Part shown: positions 44,024-51,540 of the stretch, in pieces
Position numbering within the stretch: position 1 is the first letter of the stretch
Layout of the letters: every line of letters begins with the position of its first letter
Assembly: GCF_048001765.1 (NCBI RefSeq)
Contig: NZ_CP181447.1
Coordinates: forward strand, 372,001 to 436,000
Reading direction: 5' to 3'
Length of the DNA stretch: 64,000 nucleotides
From: Bombiscardovia asteroides_K
GTDB taxonomy: Bacteria > Actinomycetota > Actinomycetes > Actinomycetales > Bifidobacteriaceae
Notes under the pieces: model-generated
What the model saw: the letters and a program-made list of their open reading frames with translations, nothing else
The model's database searches: none
What the model was told of the DNA's origin: nothing
Position numbers and translations under genes: made by a program

Positions 44024-44058
44024 CATCCGGGGTAGGCATTTCAGCGGGGAGGATCAGT

Positions 44059-44745
44059 ATGGGGCAGGCCAGAAAAGTGGTTGTGGCCACGCACAACGAA
44101 GGCAAACTAGGTGAGCTTCGTCGCATACTCGACGGTTTTCTGGCCGATGAAGGGCAGAGAATAGAGCTGGTTTCGGCGGGGCAGCTGGGCCTGTCCGATC
44201 CGGTAGAGACCGGCACCACTTTTCAGGAGAACGCCCTTCTTAAGGCTGGGCAGGCTGCTCGTGAGTCCGGTCTACCTGCGTTGGCGGACGACTCGGGGCT
44301 GGTCGTTGATGTAATGGGTGCCGCCCCGGGGATTCTTTCAGCAAGGTGGAGTGGCCGCCATGGCGACGATCAAGCGAACTTGGAGCTCTTGCTGAACCAG
44401 TTGAAGGACATTCCCGACGATCACAGGGGAGGGCGGTTTGTCTGTGCTGCCGCCCTGGTCGTTCCTGATGTGCCGGGGTACGCCGTCCGGGAGTCTCAGG
44501 TGACCAGGATCGGCGAGATGCCCGGTAGCATTATCCGTCAAGCACGAGGAGAAAACGGGTTCGGCTACGATCCGATCTTCGTGCCACGCGATCAGCCTCG
44601 GCGCGCCAGCGACCTGCAGCCGTTGACCTCGGCGGAAATGACCTCGGATGAAAAGAATACCATTTCGCACAGGGGCAAGGCCCTGGCGGCCATCATGCCG
44701 ATTCTCGTCAGCTGGGTGCTGGGCGACGGTCATATTAGAGGCTGA
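44059..44745 (+). CDS. rdgB: XTP/dITP diphosphatase (RdgB/HAM1 family)
   Basis: House-cleaning pyrophosphatase that hydrolyses non-canonical purine triphosphates such as dITP and XTP. The motif THNEGKLGELRRIL is at the N terminus, DDSGLVVDVMGAAPGILSAR in the middle and GENGFGYDPIFVP with SHRGKAL at the end. It has 228 residues. GGGGAGGATC precedes the ATG. It is the last gene before the surface-protein array. Confidence 0.95.
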   Translation: MGQARKVVVATHNEGKLGELRRILDGFLADEGQRIELVSAGQLGLSDPVETGTTFQENALLKAGQAARESGLPALADDSGLVVDVMGAAPGILSARWSGRHGDDQANLELLLNQLKDIPDDHRGGRFVCAAALVVPDVPGYAVRESQVTRIGEMPGSIIRQARGENGFGYDPIFVPRDQPRRASDLQPLTSAEMTSDEKNTISHRGKALAAIMPILVSWVLGDGHIRG

Positions 44746-44836
44746 TAAATCCTTATAGATTCCGTACGGTGAACGGTCGTGAAGCATCGACGATCATGCT
44801 CTGAGTACCGTTAGCACTTGAAGTATGCGAGGAAAC

Positions 44837-44872
44837 GCGAAGGTGCGATTTTTTTATCTCTATGATACAGTC
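44837..44872 (+). promoter_or_regulatory. Promoter block of surface-protein copy 1
   Basis: A 36-base block with a T-run and TATGAT (44861-44866) matches 33 of 36 bases with the block before copy 3 (51428-51463). In both, the start codon is about 77 bases downstream. TATGAT is the likely -10 box; the -35 is not clear. Confidence 0.6.
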
Positions 44873-44948
44873 GGCGGTATTGGGGACAACTTAAAACAAA
44901 GCTGATCTGTTCTAGCAGATGATTCCATCGGGATTTGGGGGTTTCGTA

Positions 44949-47879
44949 TTGAAGCGATTGCAAGAACGGAACAATAAGGGATCGCTGCGCATGAACCGTT
45001 CGATCATCGCCGTTTTGGTAACCCTTCTGGCGACTCTGGCCATGGTTGTCCCGCTAGGGCTGAGTGCTCTGTCGGCCAGTCAGGCCAATGCCGTTGATGG
45101 ACAGGACGAGACGGCGAGCAGGAAGCCTCTGCTCTATAGAATGATGGCCTTCAACGACAGGATCGATACCTATCAGGATGAGCTGCGCATGGACTTCATC
45201 CTGCGCGTGAAACACAACGAGTTCAAGCCGGATTGCGTCGACCTTGGTAAGGCAGACACCGGTGGTAAGTCAAATTGCAATTTATCTTTTGTATATCAGT
45301 ATGTTGGTTCTGATAACCCTGCAGATTATCATCGTGTAAAGTATATAAACACTATAACTCCAGATGATTATCTTGAAAATAACAAAACTGGGTATGCATA
45401 TGATGGAGCTACAGCGTGGGCTGATAATCATCTGCAGCGCTTTACTGTTCATAAGGTAATCAATTCGGGTTTATACGACTACTTGACCATATCCATCGAA
45501 GGCGACATGAACATTGCGGATAAGTCTAAAGATCCCGCAAAGTTCGTGGCAGGTGGTCACCCTGAGCCCTTGAATGTCTTTGCTATCGTTGGTGATCAGA
45601 ATACCGCCCTGTCTTGCGGTAGTTCTTCGTGGGCATGGGGTACCGAAACCTGCTCAACTTTCGATCCAGCCTCCATGAGTGATTTACAGGCTCAGGATAG
45701 ATATTCAAATATCACCGCGAGTTTATCGAAGGATAAACAGATGAAAGTGTATATGGGTGACTGCTTGGGTAGCGGAGGAGACGACCTGCAATGCAGCGGC
45801 CCATATTCCTGGGTTGGGTGGGACAGCAACCCATATCTCTATCGAAACCATCAGGCTAATTGGGGTATGGTGACCGATTATGGTTTTCCGGCTTATAGCG
45901 ATGGTACGGTTGGAAATATAAATGCCACAGCCCCGGGCACGGCTCCGGCACGGTCTTTCTTTGTGTATTGGATGAACTTGCGTGGTCCAGGCAACAAAAC
46001 CAATGGCATATGTTCTGAGACCAGTTCCTATTACTATCAGTGGGTGGCTCTTAAGGACAGCCAGTGGGTGCCTGTTAAGGAACTGACTCCTGAGCCGGTC
46101 CTGGTGACAGGCCAGCAGCCGAGTCCCAACACTTTGACTACCACCTACGGACTGCAGGGCATGGTCAATACCAATGGCGCTTATAACGTCAATCCGACCG
46201 ACCCAAAGTATGCGAATACCACCAACGTGCTTTTTGCGACTGATAAGGATGGCAATCCTATGCCTGCTCAGAAGGCTGATGGCGGGATTGATTTCAAGGA
46301 GGCCAAGGAGAAGCAGGATCTTGACGGCTATTTCAAGCTGGTGACCTGGCCTGACACCAGGAATTCTGATGGCACGGAATGTACAGCCGTCAGCCCTGAG
46401 GTGTACAGCCCCAAGAGCGCTGGTCTTGTGGGGATTGACGACAACATGTCCGCCGCGCAAAAGGATACGAATCTCTCTGCGGGTTGGACGATTGATACTG
46501 CTTTTTATAAGTATAATGTGCCGCGTCCCGATGATCCGACGATCACGAAGATCGAGAATGATGCGGATGCCGGCTTGGATGCTTCTGGGAGCGTGTATAC
46601 GTCGAAGCTTGACCCGATAATCAGTGGTGAGTGCACGCCTTCCAAGGATGAGAAGCATCCTAATACGGTTGTTCTGTATGGCGAGGATCCCAACAATCCG
46701 ATTGCGGACGGGCAGGGCACAAATGGCGATGACCTGTTGAAAAGCTCGGACACGTGGGGGTTCAGGTTGGGCGAGGCTACTTGTGAGGCCGACACTGGCA
46801 GTAAGCAGGGAGGGTCCTGGCGAATTCAGGACACCAATAAGCTGTATCCGTCGCCGGATCCGGGCAACAAGTACAACGGCTACAGGCGTTATCACGCCTG
46901 GGAGATCGAGTCCGCGTCAGGGTTCGGTCTGACCTCGTACTTCTCGAACATAGGAACAGCCTATTTCGTCTCGGGGGAGAATGTCCCGGATGCGACCAGG
47001 TTCTCGGTCACTGTGCCCCATACGGTCAATGGGAGCCTGCCGACGGGTTCGGTGGTCACGTTCAAGGGTGTGGCATCTCCTGTGTATACGGCCTGGTCGT
47101 CGGGGAAGCTGGGGATGACCGATTCCAGGATGGCTGTTTCCATGAAGCAGAATGCTGCCTCGGATTGGACGGCCTTGCTGACCACCCCGGCCAACACTTT
47201 CCAGCGGGATGCGGCGGTTGGCACTGCGTCTTCCGTCACGGATTCCGCGACGGGCCTTACGCTGGCCTTGACCAAGACGGGGGCTTCCACCTGGTCCTGG
47301 ACGCTGAACATACCTGCTGATAGGTTCGCCGGTTATGACGGCAGCGACGAGACGCAGACCTATACCTTCCAGGTAGAGATGATCAACCCGATGAACGTCC
47401 GCTCGGGCCCAGCATCAATTGAGCGGAAGGTCGACATGACGCCCACGGCGTTGACTTTGGAGCGGTATGACGTCTTCCAAGTGGCGGGCAAAGCCTACAA
47501 ATATGTGGACGGGGACAGGAAAGTTCCTGAGACCAAGGGGACTGTGGTGCATGTGACCTGGCCCGGCAATAGCGGCATGGATGTTGTTGTGGGGGATCAG
47601 GGTTCGTGGCAGGCGGTTCCTCCTGAGGGCATCAACCAGGGTGAGTTCTCTGCTCAGGTGCTTTCCGATGATGCTGAGGGTGCTGACGCGCAGGGCCGGT
47701 TCCAGGGCGGGAATCAGTCGGCTTCGGTGTCGCATGAGTTGGAGTTCCGTCCTTCCAATTCGGCTTTGCCTTTGACCGGCGGATGGCCGCTTTCGGTGCT
47801 CAGGATTCTGCTGTTGATGGCCCTTGGCCTGGTCGGCTTCGTGGCCTGCCTGAGGAACAAGCAGGAAAGCCGGCACTGA
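44949..47879 (+). CDS. LPXTG-anchored surface protein, copy 1
   Basis: Large secreted cell-wall protein of unrecognised family, 976 residues. I start at TTG 44949 (read MKRLQERNNK), which has GGGGG upstream and is conserved in copies 2 and 3. A signal peptide with a hydrophobic core (IIAVLVTLLATLAMVVPLGL) ends after SASQANA. The C terminus carries the sorting signal LPLTG (residues 940-944), a hydrophobic stretch and a basic tail. Between them lie an N-terminal domain of about 350 residues and repeated beta-rich segments. The last, TPTALTLERYDVFQVAGKAY, looks Ig-like. No sortase gene is in the window. Adhesion to host or to other cells is the natural guess. Confidence 0.85.
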   Translation: MKRLQERNNKGSLRMNRSIIAVLVTLLATLAMVVPLGLSALSASQANAVDGQDETASRKPLLYRMMAFNDRIDTYQDELRMDFILRVKHNEFKPDCVDLGKADTGGKSNCNLSFVYQYVGSDNPADYHRVKYINTITPDDYLENNKTGYAYDGATAWADNHLQRFTVHKVINSGLYDYLTISIEGDMNIADKSKDPAKFVAGGHPEPLNVFAIVGDQNTALSCGSSSWAWGTETCSTFDPASMSDLQAQDRYSNITASLSKDKQMKVYMGDCLGSGGDDLQCSGPYSWVGWDSNPYLYRNHQANWGMVTDYGFPAYSDGTVGNINATAPGTAPARSFFVYWMNLRGPGNKTNGICSETSSYYYQWVALKDSQWVPVKELTPEPVLVTGQQPSPNTLTTTYGLQGMVNTNGAYNVNPTDPKYANTTNVLFATDKDGNPMPAQKADGGIDFKEAKEKQDLDGYFKLVTWPDTRNSDGTECTAVSPEVYSPKSAGLVGIDDNMSAAQKDTNLSAGWTIDTAFYKYNVPRPDDPTITKIENDADAGLDASGSVYTSKLDPIISGECTPSKDEKHPNTVVLYGEDPNNPIADGQGTNGDDLLKSSDTWGFRLGEATCEADTGSKQGGSWRIQDTNKLYPSPDPGNKYNGYRRYHAWEIESASGFGLTSYFSNIGTAYFVSGENVPDATRFSVTVPHTVNGSLPTGSVVTFKGVASPVYTAWSSGKLGMTDSRMAVSMKQNAASDWTALLTTPANTFQRDAAVGTASSVTDSATGLTLALTKTGASTWSWTLNIPADRFAGYDGSDETQTYTFQVEMINPMNVRSGPASIERKVDMTPTALTLERYDVFQVAGKAYKYVDGDRKVPETKGTVVHVTWPGNSGMDVVVGDQGSWQAVPPEGINQGEFSAQVLSDDAEGADAQGRFQGGNQSASVSHELEFRPSNSALPLTGGWPLSVLRILLLMALGLVGFVACLRNKQESRH

Positions 47880-47905
47880 CCCTCGCGGCATAAGACAGGA
47901 TCCGC

Positions 47906-47938
47906 CCCCACCTCATGAAATTGAGAGGATGGGTGGGG
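47906..47938 (+). terminator. Hairpin after surface-protein copy 1
   Basis: CCCCACC (47906-47912) and GGTGGGG (47932-47938) form a stem, with a second inner pairing CTC/GAG. The T-run is poor. Confidence 0.45.
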
Positions 47939-48208
47939 AGGGGGTTCTGCCGTTGTCCAACCGACCCATCCCCAATGCAGACTGTGATTAGTCAAGACTC
48001 TGGACGGTCGCGAAACACCCTTGTCTGAATCCCAGATCACGCTTTCAGTCTCGGTACTCTTAAAGCATGTAAAGGGAAAAAGAAGATGCCATAAGTGAAG
48101 ATGCAGTACTTGTGCTCTAGGGTTTCGTGGCCTGCACTGGGGTCAAATCAAGGGTGCAGTCCATCTGATTCTGGAGATGGTCGCATAGTGGTGTGGGGGG
48201 GTAGCGCG
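47939..48208. other. Intergenic region between copies 1 and 2
   Basis: About 270 bases. The segment around 48005-48080 aligns by eye with the leaders before copies 1 and 3 (GGTCGCGAAA, then GTAAAGGGAAAAAGAAGATG). The T-run and TATGAT box of the other copies are replaced by unrelated sequence before the TTG at 48209. No tRNA relic was seen. Confidence 0.6.
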
Positions 48209-51094
48209 TTGAACCGATTGCATGAAAGGGGCAATAAGGGTCTACGGCATGTGGATCGCCCTATAGTCGCTGTTTTGATTACTCTTCTGGCGACCCTGGC
48301 CATGGTTGTTCCGCTAGGGCTGAGCGCTTTTTCGGCCAGTCAGGCCAATGCCATTGATGGGCAAGGCCAGACGGCTAGCAGGAAGCCTCTGCTCTATAAG
48401 ATGTTGGCCTACAATGACAAGATTGATTCATACCAGGATGAGCTGCGGATGGATTTTATCCTGCGCGTGAGACATAACGATTTCAATCCGCAATGCGTAC
48501 CGATGCGTGATACTTCTCCTTATGATTCAGTAAAGTGCAATTTGTCTTTCGCATATCAGTTTGAAGGAGCGCAAAATCCGTCTCACTATCGCAGGATACG
48601 GTATCTGAATACTATTTCGACAAACCCTAACGACCCTACTGGCGGTGCTGAGCAATGGGCGGAAAACGAGGCCGAGTTCTTTACGGTTCATAAAGTAATC
48701 AACTCTGGTTTATATGACTTCCTCGCTGTATCCATAGAGGGTGATTTGTCCTATATGGATACTTCCAAGGATCCGAAATATTATGTCACCGGCGGTTATC
48801 CGGAACCTTTGAACGTCTACGCAATTGTTGGTCAGCAAAACAATACGCTGTCGTGTGGAAGTTCTCCATGGACTTCTCCATGGGACTACACTACGAATGA
48901 CTGCACCTTCGATCCCAGCACTATCAGCAGTAACGTCCAAGACAGGGTTGCAAATATCACTGCAGACCAGGGCAGGGGCATCAAGCTGTATATGGGCAAC
49001 TGCCTAGGTGATAGTCCCCATCCTAAGTGCAGCGGACCCGGTTCTTGGGTTGGCTGGGACGGTAATCCCCCTCTTTATGGCAGTCACCAGGCCAATTGGG
49101 GCATGGTAACGGATTATGGATTCCCTATAGGAGATAAGCCGGTTCCAGGAGTGGCACCCCCCAAATCCTTCTTTGTATACTGGTTCAATTTGCGTGGAAA
49201 TAACAGCGCTGGTGGAATATGTTCCACGACCAACTCCTATTACTACCAATGGGTGGCGCAGAAGAATAGCCAATGGGTGCCTGTAGATGCGCTGACGCCT
49301 AAACCGGTGCTAGTAACAGGTCAGAAGCCAGCCGTGAATGGCTTGACCAGTTCCTGGGGTCTTCAATATCAGGTCAATGACAACACTGCGTACAATCTGC
49401 AGACAAGTCCGGGCAATTCGAACGAATTGTATGCAACTGATAAGAATGGGAACCTCATGCCCGCCCAGTTGCGTGACGGTTCAATCGACTTCAAGAAAGC
49501 TCAAGAGTATCAGCAGCTCGATGGTTATTTCAAATTAGTTACTTGGCCAGTCACCACTAATAGCGATGGCACCCAGTGCAAGCCGACGGCAAGCACTCCT
49601 GAAGTCACCACTAAAATATACGACCCGCAACAGGATGGTCTTGTTGGGATAACAGACGACATGCCTGCAGCTCAGAAAAATACGAATTTGGACGCAGGAT
49701 GGGTTATCGATACTGCATTCTATAAGTATGATGTGCCTCGTCCTGATGATCCGACGATCACCAACATCCAGAATGATACTGACGGTTCCTTGAATGCCTC
49801 AGGAAGCGTCTATACCGGCAAGCTTGATCCGGTGGTCAGCGGTGAGTGCACTCCCTCCAAAGACGATATGCATCCCAACACGGTTACTCTATTCGGAGAG
49901 GATACCGGCAATCCTTTCAAGGAGGAGCAGAGCAAGAGCAGCGACGATCTGGTCAAAAGCTCGGACTCTTGGGGGTTCAAGCTGGGGGATGCTGTCTGTA
50001 AGGTCGATCCCAAGAGCAAACAGGGAGGGTCCTGGCAGATACAGGACACAAATAAGCAATATCCGTCGCCGGACCCAGGCAACAAATACAACGGCTACAG
50101 GCGCTATCACGCCTGGGTGACTGAGTCCGCTTCCGGGTTCGGCTTAACCTCCTTCTTCTCGAACATAGGAACAGCCTATTTCGTCTCCAACGAGAATGCT
50201 CCGGATGGCAAGCTTTCTGTCACAGTGCCCCATACGAAAAACGGTATTCTACCGGCAAACTCGGTCGTCACCTTCAAAGGGACTGTTTCACCTATATATA
50301 CAGCTTGGTCCTCGGGAGGGCTGGGAATGATTGATTCCAAGATGTCCATTTCCATGAAGCAGAACACCGCCTCGGATTGGACACCCTTGCTGACCACTCC
50401 GGTCAACACCTTCCAGAGGGATGCGGCGGTCGGCACCACGTCTTCCGCCACGGATTCCGCGACGGGTCTCACGCTGGCCTTGACCAAGACGGCGGCTTCC
50501 ACCTGGTCCTGGTCGTTGAATATCCCTACCGGCAGGTTCGCCGGTTATGACGGCAGCGACGAGACGCAGACCTATACCTTCCAGGTCAGGATGGTCAACC
50601 CTCTGAATGTCACTTCGGATCCGGAGTCCATCGATCGGAAGGTCGATATGACGCCGACTACGTTGGCCTTGGAGCGGTATGACGTCTTCCAAGTGGCGGG
50701 CAAGGCTTATAAGTATGTCAATGGGAACATTAGGGTTCCTGAGACCAAGGGCACTCTGGTCCATATAACCTGGCCCGGCAATAGCGGCACGGATGTCGTT
50801 GTGGGGGACCAGGGTTCATGGCAGGTGGTTCCGCCTGAGGGCATCAATCAGGGAAAATTCACCGCTCAGGTTGCCTCCGATGATGCTGAAAGCAGTGATC
50901 CTCAAAGTGGCAACTTCCAGGGCGGGAACCAGTCGGCTTCGGTGTCTCACTCGCTGGAGTTCCGGCCATCAAATTCTGCCCTGCCTTTCGCTGGAGGATG
51001 GCCGCTTTCCGTGCTCAAAATCCTGTTGATGCTGACACTTGGTCTGGCTGGCTTTGTCGCCTGTCTAAGGAATAGGCAGGAGATTCGATACTGA
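48209..51094 (+). CDS. Surface protein, copy 2, with variant LPFAG sorting motif
   Basis: Paralogue of copy 1, 961 residues from the conserved TTG at 48209 (MNRLHERGNKG); the frame is open further upstream, to an ATG at 48095. It has the same signal peptide type (LITLLATLAMVVPLGLSAFS, ending QANA) and the same domain order. The N-terminal third is the most divergent part. The C-terminal anchor reads LPFAG, not LPXTG, followed by a hydrophobic stretch and a basic tail. A Thr-to-Ala change at the cleavage residue may alter sortase specificity or reduce anchoring. The promoter block found before copies 1 and 3 is absent. The frame is intact throughout. Confidence 0.83.
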   Translation: MNRLHERGNKGLRHVDRPIVAVLITLLATLAMVVPLGLSAFSASQANAIDGQGQTASRKPLLYKMLAYNDKIDSYQDELRMDFILRVRHNDFNPQCVPMRDTSPYDSVKCNLSFAYQFEGAQNPSHYRRIRYLNTISTNPNDPTGGAEQWAENEAEFFTVHKVINSGLYDFLAVSIEGDLSYMDTSKDPKYYVTGGYPEPLNVYAIVGQQNNTLSCGSSPWTSPWDYTTNDCTFDPSTISSNVQDRVANITADQGRGIKLYMGNCLGDSPHPKCSGPGSWVGWDGNPPLYGSHQANWGMVTDYGFPIGDKPVPGVAPPKSFFVYWFNLRGNNSAGGICSTTNSYYYQWVAQKNSQWVPVDALTPKPVLVTGQKPAVNGLTSSWGLQYQVNDNTAYNLQTSPGNSNELYATDKNGNLMPAQLRDGSIDFKKAQEYQQLDGYFKLVTWPVTTNSDGTQCKPTASTPEVTTKIYDPQQDGLVGITDDMPAAQKNTNLDAGWVIDTAFYKYDVPRPDDPTITNIQNDTDGSLNASGSVYTGKLDPVVSGECTPSKDDMHPNTVTLFGEDTGNPFKEEQSKSSDDLVKSSDSWGFKLGDAVCKVDPKSKQGGSWQIQDTNKQYPSPDPGNKYNGYRRYHAWVTESASGFGLTSFFSNIGTAYFVSNENAPDGKLSVTVPHTKNGILPANSVVTFKGTVSPIYTAWSSGGLGMIDSKMSISMKQNTASDWTPLLTTPVNTFQRDAAVGTTSSATDSATGLTLALTKTAASTWSWSLNIPTGRFAGYDGSDETQTYTFQVRMVNPLNVTSDPESIDRKVDMTPTTLALERYDVFQVAGKAYKYVNGNIRVPETKGTLVHITWPGNSGTDVVVGDQGSWQVVPPEGINQGKFTAQVASDDAESSDPQSGNFQGGNQSASVSHSLEFRPSNSALPFAGGWPLSVLKILLMLTLGLAGFVACLRNRQEIRY

Positions 51095-51109
51095 TTTTGG
51101 CGGCATAAG

Positions 51110-51168
51110 GCAGGGCCTGTGCTCACCCCCAGAAAATTTGGGAGATGAGGGCGGGCCCTGCTTGTGTT
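51110..51168 (+). terminator. Terminator after surface-protein copy 2
   Basis: GCAGGGCC (51110-51117) and GGCCCTGC (51154-51161), followed by TTGTGTTT. It is homologous to the hairpin after copy 3. Confidence 0.6.
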
Positions 51169-51176
51169 TCCTATAC

Positions 51177-51208
51177 GCGAGACGGGATTTGAGCTCGGAC
51201 GTCTGAAG
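51177..51208 (-). pseudogene. tRNA-Leu relic (3' part only)
   Basis: 32 bases match the T-arm and acceptor part of the intact tRNA-Leu at 54533-54564 at 24 of 32 positions without gaps. The rest of the tRNA is missing. It joins directly to sequence matching the spacer between the two intact tRNAs. Confidence 0.8.
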
Positions 51209-51224
51209 GGTAGTTGATGGAAGA

Positions 51225-51285
51225 GCCGTTTGACAGGATCGAATTGTTAATGAGTGAGACGCTCTGCCAACTGAACTAAAGTGGC
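51225..51285 (-). pseudogene. tRNA-Thr relic with 12-base deletion
   Basis: 61 bases correspond to the intact 73-base tRNA-Thr at 54651-54723. A 12-base deletion removes part of the anticodon stem and variable region, and several substitutions break the T and acceptor stems. It cannot be functional. Confidence 0.88.
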
Positions 51286-51427
51286 CTCCACCCCCAACGC
51301 AGATCAGCCGGATGAAGACTGTAAACGTTCACGAAATACCGGTCGCGAAATACCTGTCGTGAAACAGGCTATATAAACCCCAGATAATGCTTGCAATTTC
51401 AGTGTTCGTAAATCGTGTAAGGAAAAA

Positions 51428-51463
51428 GCGAAGATGCTATTTTTTTATCTCTATGATAGAGTC
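51428..51463 (+). promoter_or_regulatory. Promoter block of surface-protein copy 3
   Basis: It matches the copy 1 block at 33 of 36 bases, with TATGAT at 51452-51457. Confidence 0.6.
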
Positions 51464-51540
51464 AAAACAGTTGGGGACAAATTAAAAGCAAAGTAGAGCT
51501 GCTCTAAAGGATAATTGTATCTTGATTTGGGGGTATTGTA

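Larger units (their letters stand above)
51169..51540. other. Intergenic region between copies 2 and 3
   Basis: This stretch holds the tRNA relics (51177-51285), then a leader resembling that of copy 1 with the promoter block at 51428-51463, then TTGATTTGGGGG before the TTG start. No protein gene is seen. Confidence 0.75.

Noticed and set aside
44746..44836. Possible tRNA relic before surface-protein copy 1, as before copy 3
   Set aside because: I could align no tRNA-Leu or tRNA-Thr segment there.
45723..46895. A 390-codon minus-strand frame opposite surface-protein copy 1
   Set aside because: Ile/Arg-rich translation without family features. It recurs only because copy 1 is conserved, and copies 2 and 3 break it.
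47880..48208. Possible tRNA relic between copies 1 and 2
   Set aside because: No match to the intact pair was found by eye; only leader sequence is shared.
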